The notes beneath the pieces are model-generated. The model was not told the DNA's origin. It searched no databases and saw nothing but the letters and a program-made list of their open reading frames with translations. DNA of 64,000 nucleotides, taken from Actinacidiphila alni. GTDB lineage: Bacteria > Actinomycetota > Actinomycetes > Streptomycetales > Streptomycetaceae. This document shows, in pieces, positions 26,992 to 35,912 of this stretch (the first letter of the stretch is position 1; every line of letters starts with the position of its first letter). The stretch spans positions 1-64,000 of the forward strand of contig NZ_FONG01000031.1 of the NCBI RefSeq assembly GCF_900112845.1. Direction: 5' to 3'. Position numbers and translations under genes: made by a program.

Positions 26992-27036
26992 GTTAGCGAG
27001 CGTTAACGTGGAGTCATCACGTTAACGCTCGCTAAC
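26992..27036. promoter_or_regulatory. 19-bp perfect inverted repeat, TetR operator region
   Basis: Arms GTTAGCGAGCGTTAACGTG (26992-27010) and its exact reverse complement (27018-27036) flank a 7-bp spacer. Each arm contains a 16-bp pseudo-palindrome GTTARCGxxCGYTAAC, at 26992-27007 and 27021-27036, 29 bp centre to centre. It overlaps the TetR promoter and a TAACAT -10 candidate (27033-27038) for the divergent operon. It is well placed to control both directions. Confidence 0.85.
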
Positions 27037-27054
27037 ATCCGGGGGGGCCGAAAG

Positions 27055-28683
27055 ATGGCAGCACCCGCCCTGTCCAGCGCCGCGGATCCGGCGTCGGAGG
27101 CGTATCAGGCCAACGCGGCGGCACATGCCGCGCTGGTCGCGGACCTGCGCGACAAGCTGGCCGCCGCACGGCTCGGCGGCGGCGAGAGAGCCCGCGCGCG
27201 GCACACCGCGCGGGGCAAACTCCTGCCCCGGGACCGGGTGGACGGGCTGCTCGACCCCGGCTCCCCCTTCCTGGAACTGGCGCCGCTGGCCGCCGACGGG
27301 ATGTACGACGGGCAGGCGCCGGCCGCCGGGGTGATCGCCGGGATCGGCCGGGTCGCCGGTCGCGAGGTGGTCGTGGTCGCCAACGACGCCACGGTCAAGG
27401 GCGGCACCTACTACCCGATGACGGTCAAGAAGCACCTGCGCGCCCAGGAGATCGCCCTCGACAACAGACTGCCGTGCGTCTATCTGGTCGACTCCGGCGG
27501 CGCCTTCCTGCCCCGGCAGGACGAGGTCTTCCCCGACCGCGACCACTTCGGCCGGATCTTCTACAACCAGGCCAATCTCTCCGCCCGCGGCATCCCGCAG
27601 ATCGCCGCCGTCATGGGCTCGTGCACCGCGGGCGGCGCCTACGTCCCGGCGATGAGCGACGAAGCGGTGATCGTCCGCGGTCAGGGCACGATCTTCCTCG
27701 GCGGGCCGCCGCTGGTGAAGGCCGCCACCGGCGAGGTCGTCACGGCGGAGGAACTGGGCGGCGGCGAGGTCCACTCCCGGATCTCCGGCGTCACCGACCA
27801 CCTCGCCGAGGACGACGCGCACGCCCTGGACATCGTCCGGAACATCGTGGCGACCCTGCCCGCGCGCGGCGACCTGCCGTGGACGGTACGGCCCGCCGAG
27901 CCGCCCGCGGTCGACCCGGCGGGGCTGTACGGCGCGGTGCCGGTCGACTCCCGCACGCCGTACGACGTCCGCGAGGTGATCGCCCGCCTGGTGGACGGCA
28001 GCCGCTTCGCCGAGTTCAAGGCGGAGTACGGCACGACGCTGGTCACCGGCTTCGCGCACGTCCAGGGCCACCCGGTCGGCATCGTGGCGAACAACGGCAT
28101 CCTGTTCGCCGAATCCGCCCTCAAGGGCGCGCATTTCATCGAGCTGTGCGACCAGCGCGGCATCCCGCTGCTGTTCCTGCAGAACATCTCGGGCTTCATG
28201 GTCGGCCGGCAGTACGAGGCGGGCGGCATCGCCAAGCACGGCGCGAAGATGGTGACGGCCGTCGCCTGCGCCCGGGTGCCCAAGCTGACCGTGGTGATCG
28301 GCGGCTCCTACGGCGCGGGCAACTACTCGATGTGCGGCCGGGCGTACAGCCCGCGCTTCCTGTGGATGTGGCCCAACGCCAAGATCTCGGTGATGGGCGG
28401 CGAACAGGCCGCGTCCGTGCTGGCCAGCGTCAAGCGCGACCAGCTCGCCGCGGCCGGCGAGAAGTGGAGCGAGGAGGCGGAGGAGGCGTTCAAGGGCCCG
28501 GTCCGCGAGCAGTACGAGACGCAGGGCAACGCCTACTACGCCACCGCCCGGCTGTGGGACGACGGCGTCATCGACCCGCTGGAGACCCGCACCGTACTGG
28601 GCCTGGCCCTCACCGCCTGCGCCAACGCGCCCCTGCCCACCGCCGATCCGGGCGCCCCCGGCTACGGCGTCTTCCGGATGTGA
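27055..28683 (+). CDS. accD1: Acyl-CoA carboxylase beta (carboxyltransferase), methylcrotonyl-CoA type
   Basis: 542-aa carboxyltransferase subunit with two crotonase-like halves. Visible motifs include LVDSGGAFLP (about 140), GSCTAGGAYVPAMSD (about 185), IVANNGILF (about 343), NISGFMVGRQYE (about 378) and GSYGAGNYSMCGRAY (about 417). The methionine/glycine-rich GNYSMCGR motif and the company of HMG-CoA lyase and an isovaleryl-CoA-type dehydrogenase favour 3-methylcrotonyl-CoA carboxylase in leucine degradation over acetyl/propionyl-CoA carboxylase. First gene of the operon; ATG 27055 follows a G-rich site. It transfers CO2 from carboxybiotin on the next gene's product. Confidence 0.93.
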   Translation: MAAPALSSAADPASEAYQANAAAHAALVADLRDKLAAARLGGGERARARHTARGKLLPRDRVDGLLDPGSPFLELAPLAADGMYDGQAPAAGVIAGIGRVAGREVVVVANDATVKGGTYYPMTVKKHLRAQEIALDNRLPCVYLVDSGGAFLPRQDEVFPDRDHFGRIFYNQANLSARGIPQIAAVMGSCTAGGAYVPAMSDEAVIVRGQGTIFLGGPPLVKAATGEVVTAEELGGGEVHSRISGVTDHLAEDDAHALDIVRNIVATLPARGDLPWTVRPAEPPAVDPAGLYGAVPVDSRTPYDVREVIARLVDGSRFAEFKAEYGTTLVTGFAHVQGHPVGIVANNGILFAESALKGAHFIELCDQRGIPLLFLQNISGFMVGRQYEAGGIAKHGAKMVTAVACARVPKLTVVIGGSYGAGNYSMCGRAYSPRFLWMWPNAKISVMGGEQAASVLASVKRDQLAAAGEKWSEEAEEAFKGPVREQYETQGNAYYATARLWDDGVIDPLETRTVLGLALTACANAPLPTADPGAPGYGVFRM

Positions 28684-28694
28684 GGGGCGTGCCG

Positions 28695-30731
28695 ATGATG
28701 ACCACCGCCAACGCCGGGAGCGCGAGCCCGATGTTCGACACCGTCCTGGTCGCCAACCGCGGCGAGATCGCCGTCCGCGTGCTGCGCACCCTGCGCGAGC
28801 TGGGCGTACGCTCGGCCGCCGTCTTCACCGACGCCGACGCGGACGCCCGGCACGTCCGCGAGGCCGACACCGCGGTGCGGATCGACAGCTATCTGTCGGC
28901 CGAGGAGCAGGTACGGGCCGCCGTCGCGGCCGGCGCCCAGGCCGTCCACCCCGGCTACGGCTTCCTCGCGGAGAACGCCGCGTTCGCGCGGGCCTGCGCC
29001 GCCGCCGGACTGGTCTTCATCGGCCCGCCCGCGCAGGCGATCGAGCTGATGGGCGACAAGATCCGCGCCAAGGAGACAGTCCGGGCGGCGGGCGTGCCCG
29101 TGGTACCCGGCAGCACGGGCAGCGGTCTCACCGACGCCCAACTGGCCGACGCGGCACGGGAGATCGGGCTGCCGGTGCTGCTGAAGCCGTCGGCGGGCGG
29201 CGGCGGCAAGGGCATGCGGCTGGTACGGGACGAGAGCCTGCTCGCCGAGGAGATCGCGGCGGCCCGGCGCGAGGCCCGCGGCTCCTTCGGCGACGACACC
29301 CTGCTGGTCGAGCGGTGGATCGACCGGCCCCGGCACATCGAGATCCAGGTGCTCGCCGACGGCCACGGCTCGGTGGTGCACCTCGGCGAGCGCGAGTGCT
29401 CGCTGCAACGCCGCCACCAGAAGGTCATCGAGGAAGCCCCCTCGGTGCTGCTGGACGAGGCGACCCGGCAGGCGATGGGCGAGGCCGCCGTGCAGGCCGC
29501 CCGCTCCTGCGGATACACCGGCGCGGGCACCGTCGAATTCATCGTCCCCGGCGCCGACCCCGGCGTGTACTTCTTCATGGAGATGAACACCCGCCTCCAG
29601 GTGGAGCACCCGGTCACCGAACTCGTCACCGGGCTCGACCTGGTCGAGTGGCAGCTGCGGGTGGCGAGCGGCGAGCAACTCGGCTTCGCCCAGCAGGACA
29701 TCACACTGACCGGGCACGCGGTCGAGGCCCGGATCTGCGCCGAGACGGCCCGCCCCGGCGACGGCCGGGTGGACTTCCTGCCGTCCGCCGGCGCGGTGGT
29801 GGCGCTCGGCGAACCGTCGGGCCCCGGCGTACGCGTGGACTCCGGCCTGGCCGTCGGCACCGAGGTCGGCACCGCCTACGACCCGATGCTCGCCAAGGTG
29901 ATCGCGCACGGCCCCGACCGGGCCACCGCGCTGCGCCGGCTGCGGGCCGCGCTCGCCGACACCGTCGTCCTCGGCCTGGACACCAACACCGGTTTCCTGC
30001 GCAGGCTGCTGGCCCACCCGGCGGTGGTCGCGGGTGACCTCGACACCGGGCTGATCGACCGGGACGCCGCCGGCCTGCTGCCGCCCGGCGTCCCCGACGA
30101 GGTCTACGCGACGGCGGCCCTGCTGCGGCAGGCGGCGCTCGCCCCCGCGCCGGACGCGGGCGGCTGGACCGATCCCTTCTCGCAGCCCAGCGGCTGGCGC
30201 ATGGGCGGCGAACCCGCCTGGACGGTGCACCACTTGCGGGTGCCGGGACGCGACCCGGTGACCGTACGGGTCGGCGACGGCCTGGTGCGGATCGGCGACG
30301 GGCAGGCCGTGGCCGCCTCGCTGACCGTGGACGGCGAGCGGGCGCTGCTGCACCGCGAGGGCACGGTGACCGCCTTCCGGCACGCGGGCGAGTGGCTGGG
30401 CCGGGACGGCGACGGCTGGTGGGTGCGGGCGTACGACCCGGTGGCCGCGGCCCTGCGCGGCGCGGCGGCCGGCGGCGGGGGCGGCGCGCTGACCGCGCCG
30501 ATGCCCGGCACGGTCACCGTGGTGAAGGTCGCCAAGGGCGACGAGGTCACGGCGGGCCAGAGCCTGCTGGTGGTGGAGGCCATGAAGATGGAGCACGTCA
30601 TCACCGCCCCGCACGACGGGACGGTGTCCGAGATCGACGTCACCGCGGGCAGCACCGTGGCGATGGACCAGGTGCTGGCCGTGGTCACCCCGAAGGACGG
30701 CGCGACGGCGGCCACCGGGGAGGCGTCATGA
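28695..30731 (+). CDS. accA1: Acyl-CoA carboxylase alpha (biotin carboxylase + biotin carrier)
   Basis: 678-aa biotin-dependent subunit. The biotin carboxylase N-domain starts FDTVLVANRGEIAVRV, the ATP-grasp domain has KPSAGGGGKGM, then EMNTRLQVEHPVTE, and a C-terminal biotinyl domain has VEAMKMEH with Lys631 as the biotin site. It carboxylates biotin with bicarbonate and ATP and partners with the upstream carboxyltransferase. ATG 28695 has GAGGGG 7 nt upstream; a GTG at 28689 is possible. Overlaps the HMG-CoA lyase gene (ATGA). Likely 3-methylcrotonyl-CoA carboxylase by context. Confidence 0.94.
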   Translation: MMTTANAGSASPMFDTVLVANRGEIAVRVLRTLRELGVRSAAVFTDADADARHVREADTAVRIDSYLSAEEQVRAAVAAGAQAVHPGYGFLAENAAFARACAAAGLVFIGPPAQAIELMGDKIRAKETVRAAGVPVVPGSTGSGLTDAQLADAAREIGLPVLLKPSAGGGGKGMRLVRDESLLAEEIAAARREARGSFGDDTLLVERWIDRPRHIEIQVLADGHGSVVHLGERECSLQRRHQKVIEEAPSVLLDEATRQAMGEAAVQAARSCGYTGAGTVEFIVPGADPGVYFFMEMNTRLQVEHPVTELVTGLDLVEWQLRVASGEQLGFAQQDITLTGHAVEARICAETARPGDGRVDFLPSAGAVVALGEPSGPGVRVDSGLAVGTEVGTAYDPMLAKVIAHGPDRATALRRLRAALADTVVLGLDTNTGFLRRLLAHPAVVAGDLDTGLIDRDAAGLLPPGVPDEVYATAALLRQAALAPAPDAGGWTDPFSQPSGWRMGGEPAWTVHHLRVPGRDPVTVRVGDGLVRIGDGQAVAASLTVDGERALLHREGTVTAFRHAGEWLGRDGDGWWVRAYDPVAAALRGAAAGGGGGALTAPMPGTVTVVKVAKGDEVTAGQSLLVVEAMKMEHVITAPHDGTVSEIDVTAGSTVAMDQVLAVVTPKDGATAATGEAS

Positions 30732-31735
30732 GCGACCTGCCCGCCGGGCTGCCGATGGCCGTGCCCGCGGCCGGACTGCCCGAGGCCGTGCGGATCCACG
30801 AGGTGGGCGCCCGCGACGGCCTGCAGAACGAGAAGACGACGGTGCCGACCGAGGTGAAGGCCGAATTCGTGCACCGGCTCGCCGCCGCGGGCCTCGGCAC
30901 CATCGAGGCGACCAGCTTCGTCCACCCCAAGTGGGTGCCCCAACTGGCCGACGCCGCCGAGCTGATGCCGCTGCTGGCCGACCTCACCGCGCGGGATCCG
31001 GCGCTGCGGCTGCCGGTGCTGGTGCCCAACGAAAGGGGTCTGGACCGCGCCCTGGAACTGGGCGTCACGGAGGTCGCGGTCTTCGGCAGCGCCACCGAGT
31101 CCTTCGCCCGCGCCAATCTCAACCGCACGGTGGACGAGTCGCTGGCGATGTTCGCCCCCGTGGTGGCCAGGGCCAAGGCGGCCGGGGCGCGCGTGCGCGG
31201 CTATCTGTCGATGTGCTTCGGCGACCCCTGGGAGGGTCCGGTACCGGTCGCGCAGGTCGCCGCCGCGGCCCGCAGGCTGTACGAGCTGGGCTGCGACGAG
31301 CTGAGCCTGGGCGACACCATAGGCGTGGCCACCCCGGGCCATGTCACCGCGCTGCTCGACGAGCTGACCGGCTCCCCCGCGGGCGGCACCGGCACCGGCA
31401 CGACCGGCTCCCCCACGAACACCGTCCCGGTCGACAGGCTCGCCGTGCACTTCCACGACACCTACGGCCAGGCGCTGTCCAACACCCTGGCCGCGCTCCA
31501 GAAGGGCGTCACCGTCGTGGACGCCTCCGCGGGCGGCCTCGGCGGCTGCCCGTACGCCAAGAGCGCCACCGGAAACCTCGCCACCGAAGACCTCGTCTGG
31601 ATGCTGCACGGCCTGGGCATCCGCACCGGGGTCGATCTGGACCGCCTCAGCGCCACAAGCGTGTGGATGGCGGAGCACCTGGGACGGCCGAGCCCCTCCC
31701 GTACTGTCCGCGCCCTGACCCACCAGGAGCAGTAG
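30728..31735 (+). CDS. hmgL: Hydroxymethylglutaryl-CoA lyase
   Basis: 335-aa TIM-barrel lyase splitting HMG-CoA to acetyl-CoA and acetoacetate, the last step of leucine breakdown. Motifs: EVGARDGLQNE (metal/catalytic, about residue 26), ATSFVHPKWVPQ, LSLGDTIGVATP, VHFHDTYGQ (metal His pair) and DASAGGLGGCPYAKSATGN, whose Cys is the catalytic signature. A Gly/Thr/Ser-rich insertion near residues 218-235 looks like a low-complexity loop. ATG 30728 overlaps the carboxylase stop (ATGA). Its end carries the ribosome site for acdH. Confidence 0.95.
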   Translation: MSDLPAGLPMAVPAAGLPEAVRIHEVGARDGLQNEKTTVPTEVKAEFVHRLAAAGLGTIEATSFVHPKWVPQLADAAELMPLLADLTARDPALRLPVLVPNERGLDRALELGVTEVAVFGSATESFARANLNRTVDESLAMFAPVVARAKAAGARVRGYLSMCFGDPWEGPVPVAQVAAAARRLYELGCDELSLGDTIGVATPGHVTALLDELTGSPAGGTGTGTTGSPTNTVPVDRLAVHFHDTYGQALSNTLAALQKGVTVVDASAGGLGGCPYAKSATGNLATEDLVWMLHGLGIRTGVDLDRLSATSVWMAEHLGRPSPSRTVRALTHQEQ

Positions 31736-31737
31736 CC

Positions 31738-32904
31738 ATGTCGATCGACCACCGTCTGTCCGATGAGTACGAGGAACTGCGCGGCACGGTCGCGGAGTTC
31801 GCCAGGGACGTGATCGCGCCGAAGATCGGCGAATTCTACGAGCACGAGGAATTCCCGTACGAGATCGTGCGGGAGATGGGGCGGATGGGCCTGTTCGGGC
31901 TGCCGTTCCCGGAGGAGTACGGCGGCATGGGCGGCGACTACTTCGCGCTGTGCATCGCGCTGGAGGAGCTGGCCCGGGTGGACTCCTCGGTGGCGATCAC
32001 CCTGGAGGCCGGGGTGTCGCTGGGCGCGATGCCGGTGTTCCGCTTCGGCACCGAGGAGCAGAAGCGCACCTGGCTGCCGAAGCTGTGCTCGGGCGAGATG
32101 CTCGGCGCCTTCGGCCTGACCGAGCCCGAATGCGGCTCCGACGCGGGCGGCACCCGGACCACCGCCCGGCTGGACGAGGCCACCGACGAGTGGGTGATCA
32201 ACGGCACCAAGTGCTTCATCACCAACTCCGGCACCGACATCACCGGCCTGGTCACGGTGACGGCGGTGACCGGCCGCAAGGAGGACGGCAGGCCGCGGAT
32301 CTCCTCGATCATCGTGCCGTCCGGGACGCCGGGCTTCACGGTGTCGAAGAAGTACAGCAAGGTCGGGTGGAACGCGTCGGACACCCGTGAGCTGTCCTTC
32401 GCCGACTGCCGGGTGCCGGCCGCGAATCTGCTGGGCGAGGAGGGCCGCGGCTACGCGCAGTTCCTGCGCATCCTCGACGAGGGCCGGATCGCGATCTCGG
32501 CGCTGTCCACCGGGCTCGCGCAGGGCTGCGTGGACGAGTCGCTGTCGTACGCCAGGACCCGGCACGCCTTCGGGCGCCCGATCGGCGACAACCAGGCGAT
32601 CCAGTTCAAGATCGCCGACATGGAGATGCGGGCCCACACCGCGCGGCTGGCGTGGCGGGACGCGGCCTCCCGGCTGCTGCACGGCGACGACTTCAAGAAG
32701 GAGGCGGCGCTGGCCAAGCTCTACTCCTCGGAGGTCGCGGTGACCAATGCCCGCGAGGCCACCCAGATCCACGGCGGCTACGGCTTCATGAACGAGTATC
32801 CGGTGGCCCGGATGTGGCGGGACTCCAAGATCCTGGAGATCGGCGAGGGCACCAGCGAGGTGCAGCGGATGCTGATCGCCCGCGAGCTGGGCCTGGCGGG
32901 CTGA
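31738..32904 (+). CDS. acdH: Acyl-CoA dehydrogenase (isovaleryl/branched-chain type)
   Basis: 388-aa FAD enzyme. AFGLTEPECGSDAGG (substrate/FAD loop), the strictly conserved-type DEGRIAISAL, the ARTRHAFGRPI motif, QIHGGYGFMNEYPVARMWRD and the C-terminal EIGEGTSEVQRMLIARELG fit a short/branched-chain acyl-CoA dehydrogenase. In this operon it would oxidise isovaleryl-CoA (and related acyl-CoAs) to feed methylcrotonyl-CoA carboxylase. Two bp separate it from hmgL, and CAGGAG inside hmgL serves as the ribosome site. A strong terminator follows. Last gene of the operon. Confidence 0.94.
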   Translation: MSIDHRLSDEYEELRGTVAEFARDVIAPKIGEFYEHEEFPYEIVREMGRMGLFGLPFPEEYGGMGGDYFALCIALEELARVDSSVAITLEAGVSLGAMPVFRFGTEEQKRTWLPKLCSGEMLGAFGLTEPECGSDAGGTRTTARLDEATDEWVINGTKCFITNSGTDITGLVTVTAVTGRKEDGRPRISSIIVPSGTPGFTVSKKYSKVGWNASDTRELSFADCRVPAANLLGEEGRGYAQFLRILDEGRIAISALSTGLAQGCVDESLSYARTRHAFGRPIGDNQAIQFKIADMEMRAHTARLAWRDAASRLLHGDDFKKEAALAKLYSSEVAVTNAREATQIHGGYGFMNEYPVARMWRDSKILEIGEGTSEVQRMLIARELGLAG

Positions 32905-32970
32905 CCCACCCGGACCGCGCCCGGCCCCCCCCCACGCCCCCCACAAAAGCACACCCACAGCACGTCCCCG

Positions 32971-33013
32971 AGGTCGTTACGGGCGCCCGATGCGCCCGTA
33001 ACGACCTTTCTTT
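32971..33013 (+). terminator. Strong Rho-independent terminator of the leucine operon
   Basis: Perfect 16-bp stem: AGGTCGTTACGGGCGC (32971-32986) with its complement (32992-33007), loop CCGAT, followed by TTCTTTC. Placed 67 bp after the acdH stop. Confidence 0.9.
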
Positions 33014-33091
33014 CACTCCCTTGGCCGCTTCCCCTGCCCGAAATCGGGCAGGATTCTTGCAAAGCGCAGATGATCACATCAGTATCGACGG

Positions 33092-33367
33092 GTGCTCGAA
33101 CGCCGGACGTCCTACGAGGACCTGATCGACCACCTGGTGCGCTCCACGCCGCTGCACCGCGGCGAGGCGGGCCGGGTGGTGCTGGACGTCCTGGCGTACT
33201 TCGACGAGACGACCGAGGAGTTCGTCCGCCGCAGACACCGTGAGCTCCAGGCGAAGGGCCTGGTCAACACGGACATCTTCGAGCGGATCGCCGAGGAGCT
33301 GCCGCACCGCGCGGTCGCCCCCTCGGCCCTCTCGCAGCGCCAGCTGCGCCGCATCGTCTACGGCTGA
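33092..33367 (+). CDS. Small conserved-looking protein, function unknown
   Basis: 91-aa, highly charged, helix-rich protein beginning MLERRTSYEDLIDHLV, with FDETTEEFVRRRHRELQ in the middle. I do not recognise a family. GTG 33092 has no ribosome site, but TTGCAA (33057-33062), a 17-bp spacer and CAGTAT (33080-33085) form a promoter candidate whose start point would be the GTG itself, supporting a leaderless gene. Coding bias is normal for the window. It lies between the leucine operon and glmS; 118 bp separate it from glmS. Confidence 0.62.
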   Translation: MLERRTSYEDLIDHLVRSTPLHRGEAGRVVLDVLAYFDETTEEFVRRRHRELQAKGLVNTDIFERIAEELPHRAVAPSALSQRQLRRIVYG

Positions 33368-33485
33368 GCACCGATCCACCGGCCGGCCCGCGGGACAGGG
33401 CACCCGGGACGGCCGTACCGCGGAAGACCGCGGAAGAACGCAACAGAACACAGCACACGGACAGACAGGGACGAGGGACGACCAT

Positions 33486-35300
33486 ATGTGCGGAATCGTC
33501 GGATACATCGGCAGGCGTGACGTGGCGCCGCTGCTCCTCGAAGGACTGCAGCGGCTCGAGTACCGGGGTTACGACTCCGCGGGCATCGTCATCACCGGCA
33601 AGTCCGGCGAGCTGAGGACCGTCAAGGCCAAGGGCCGGGTGCGCGAACTGGAGGCCCGCGTCCCCAAACGCTTCGCGGGCACCACCGGCATCGCGCACAC
33701 CCGCTGGGCCACCCACGGCGCCCCCAGCGACCACAACGCGCACCCGCACCTCGACGGCGACAGCAAGGTCGCGATCGTCCACAACGGGATCATCGACAAC
33801 GCCTCGGAGCTGCGCGCCAAGCTCACCGCCGACGGCGTCGAATTCGCCTCCGAGACCGACACCGAGGTGCTCGCCCACCTGATCGCCCGCGCCCAGGCCG
33901 AGACCCTGGAGGAGAAGGTCCGCGAGGCGCTGCGCGCCGTCGAGGGCACCTACGGCCTGGCCGTCCTGCACCGCGACTTCGCCGACCGCATCGTGGTGGC
34001 CCGCAACGGCTCCCCCGTCGTCCTCGGCATCGGCGAGAAGGAGATGTTCGTCGCCTCCGACGTCGCCGCGCTGGTCGCCCACACCCGCCAGGTCGTCACC
34101 CTCCAGGACGGCGAGATGGCGACCCTCAAGGCCGACGACTTCCGCACCTACACCACCGAGGGCTCGCTCACCACGGCGACGCCGACCACGGTGGAGTGGG
34201 AGGCCGAGTCGTACGACATGGGCGGCCACGACACCTACATGCACAAGGAGATCTCCGAGCAGGCGGAGGCCGTCGACCGGGTGCTGCGCGGCCGGATCGA
34301 CGACCGTTTCTCCACCGTCCACCTGGGCGGCCTGAACCTGGAGCCGGGCGAGGCCCGCCGGGTGCGCCGGATCAAGATCCTCGGCTGCGGCACCAGCTAC
34401 CACGCGGGCCAGATCGGCGCCGGGCTGATCGAGGAGCTGGCCCGTATCCCCGCGGACGCGGAGCCCGCGTCCGAATTCCGCTACCGCAACCCCGTGGTCG
34501 ACCCCGACACCCTCTATGTCGCGGTCTCCCAGTCCGGTGAGACGTACGACGTGCTGGCCGCCGTCCAGGAGCTGAAGCGCAAGGGCGCCCGGGTGCTGGG
34601 CGTGGTCAATGTGGTCGGCTCGGCCATCGCCCGCGAAGCGGACGGCGGCACCTATGTGCACGCCGGGCCCGAGGTGTGCGTGGTGTCCACCAAGTGCTTC
34701 ACCAACACCGTGGTGGCCTTCGCGCTGCTCGCCCTGCACCTGGGCCGGATCCGCGACCTGTCGGTGGCCGACGGCAAGCGGATCATCGAGGGCCTGCGCC
34801 GGCTGCCCGGCCAGATCGACGAGATCCTCAAGACCGAGCCGGAGATCAAGCAGCTCGCCCGGCGGTACGCGGACGCCAAGTCGATGCTCTTCATCGGCCG
34901 GGTGCGCGGCTACCCGGTGGCCCGCGAGGCGTCGCTGAAGCTCAAGGAGGTCTCGTACATCCACGCCGAGGCGTACCCGGCCTCGGAGCTGAAGCACGGC
35001 CCGCTGGCGCTGATCGACCCGTCGATGCCGACGGTGGCGATCGTGCCGGACGACGACCTGCTGGAGAAGAACCGGGCCGCGATGGAGGAGATCAAGGCGC
35101 GCAGCGGCCGGATCCTCGCCGTCGCGCACCAGCCGCAGGAGAAGGCCGACGACACGATCATCGTGCCGAAGAACGAGAACGAGCTGGACCCGATCCTGAT
35201 GGGCATCCCGCTCCAGCTCTTCGCCTACCACACGGCCCTGGCGCTGGGCCGGGACATCGACAAGCCGCGTAACCTGGCGAAGTCCGTGACCGTCGAGTAA
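33486..35300 (+). CDS. glmS: Glucosamine-fructose-6-phosphate aminotransferase (isomerising)
   Basis: 604-aa two-domain amidotransferase making glucosamine-6-phosphate from fructose-6-phosphate and glutamine, for peptidoglycan and amino-sugar synthesis. N-terminal class II glutaminase: catalytic Cys2 in MCGIVGYIG, GIAHTRWATHG, HNGIIDN. C-terminal double SIS isomerase: GCGTSYHAG, SQSGETYD, STKCFTNTV and a C-terminal PRNLAKSVTVE, the standard family end. ATG 33486 fixed by Cys2. Streptomycetes often have a second glmS; whether this is the housekeeping copy is unknown. A 14-bp hairpin terminates it. Confidence 0.96.
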   Translation: MCGIVGYIGRRDVAPLLLEGLQRLEYRGYDSAGIVITGKSGELRTVKAKGRVRELEARVPKRFAGTTGIAHTRWATHGAPSDHNAHPHLDGDSKVAIVHNGIIDNASELRAKLTADGVEFASETDTEVLAHLIARAQAETLEEKVREALRAVEGTYGLAVLHRDFADRIVVARNGSPVVLGIGEKEMFVASDVAALVAHTRQVVTLQDGEMATLKADDFRTYTTEGSLTTATPTTVEWEAESYDMGGHDTYMHKEISEQAEAVDRVLRGRIDDRFSTVHLGGLNLEPGEARRVRRIKILGCGTSYHAGQIGAGLIEELARIPADAEPASEFRYRNPVVDPDTLYVAVSQSGETYDVLAAVQELKRKGARVLGVVNVVGSAIAREADGGTYVHAGPEVCVVSTKCFTNTVVAFALLALHLGRIRDLSVADGKRIIEGLRRLPGQIDEILKTEPEIKQLARRYADAKSMLFIGRVRGYPVAREASLKLKEVSYIHAEAYPASELKHGPLALIDPSMPTVAIVPDDDLLEKNRAAMEEIKARSGRILAVAHQPQEKADDTIIVPKNENELDPILMGIPLQLFAYHTALALGRDIDKPRNLAKSVTVE

Positions 35301-35320
35301 TCGTCCGGTCGCGCATACAG

Positions 35321-35353
35321 CGGAGGCCCCCGCCAGCCCGGCGGGGGCCTCCG
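35321..35353. terminator. Terminator between glmS and the universal stress gene
   Basis: Perfect 14-bp stem CGGAGGCCCCCGCC (35321-35334)/GGCGGGGGCCTCCG (35340-35353), loop AGCCC. It lies 20 bp after glmS and between convergent genes. No U-tract, typical for GC-rich actinomycete terminators. Confidence 0.75.
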
Positions 35354-35390
35354 TCCCGTACGGGACGATCCACTACGGGATGACCACTCG

Positions 35391-35912
35391 TTACGGAATG
35401 ACCACCACGGGCCGCTGCGCCCGCCGCGCCAGGCGCCCGGCGACCGATCCGAAGATCCGGCCGACCAGGCCGTGCGTGCCGCCCACCACGATCGCGTCGG
35501 CCTCGTACTCCCGGCCGACCTCCTCCAGCTCGTGGCAGATGTCGCCGCCGCGCTCCACCAGCACCCAGGAGATCTCGGCCAGGTGGTCGGCGCAGGCCAG
35601 CTCCAGGCCCAGCACCTCGGTGCGGTGGTCCGGCACGTCCACGAAGACCGGTGGCTCGCAGCCCGCCCACACCGTGGCCGGCAGCCGGTTGGCGACATGC
35701 ACGATGATCAGCGCGGAGTGCGTCCTGCGGGCCATGCCGATGGCGTAGGACAGGGCGCGCTCGCTGGAGAGGGAACCGTCGAAGCCCACCACGACGCCGT
35801 GCCGGAAGGCAGGATCGCAGGCGTGCCGCAGGGCTGGAGCCAGCTCGGGCAGCGCCGCCGACTCGGCGAGCGGCCTGCTCTCGGCGGGCTCGGGAAACTC
35901 ATGACCGGCCAT
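35391..35912 (-). CDS. Universal stress protein (UspA family)
   Basis: 173-aa UspA-family protein with one Usp domain (about residues 40-173). GVVVGFDGSLSSERAL at the N-terminus of the domain and the C-terminal VVGGTHGLVGRIFGSVAGRLARRAQRPVVVIP fit the G-2X-G-9X-G(S/T) ATP-binding pattern. ATG 35912 is the most plausible start; the ribosome site is weak and the frame upstream is Pro/Arg-rich non-coding. Its regulatory role is not predictable. It is transcribed away from adpA, with a long gap between. Confidence 0.85.
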   Translation of the reverse strand: MAGHEFPEPAESRPLAESAALPELAPALRHACDPAFRHGVVVGFDGSLSSERALSYAIGMARRTHSALIIVHVANRLPATVWAGCEPPVFVDVPDHRTEVLGLELACADHLAEISWVLVERGGDICHELEEVGREYEADAIVVGGTHGLVGRIFGSVAGRLARRAQRPVVVIP

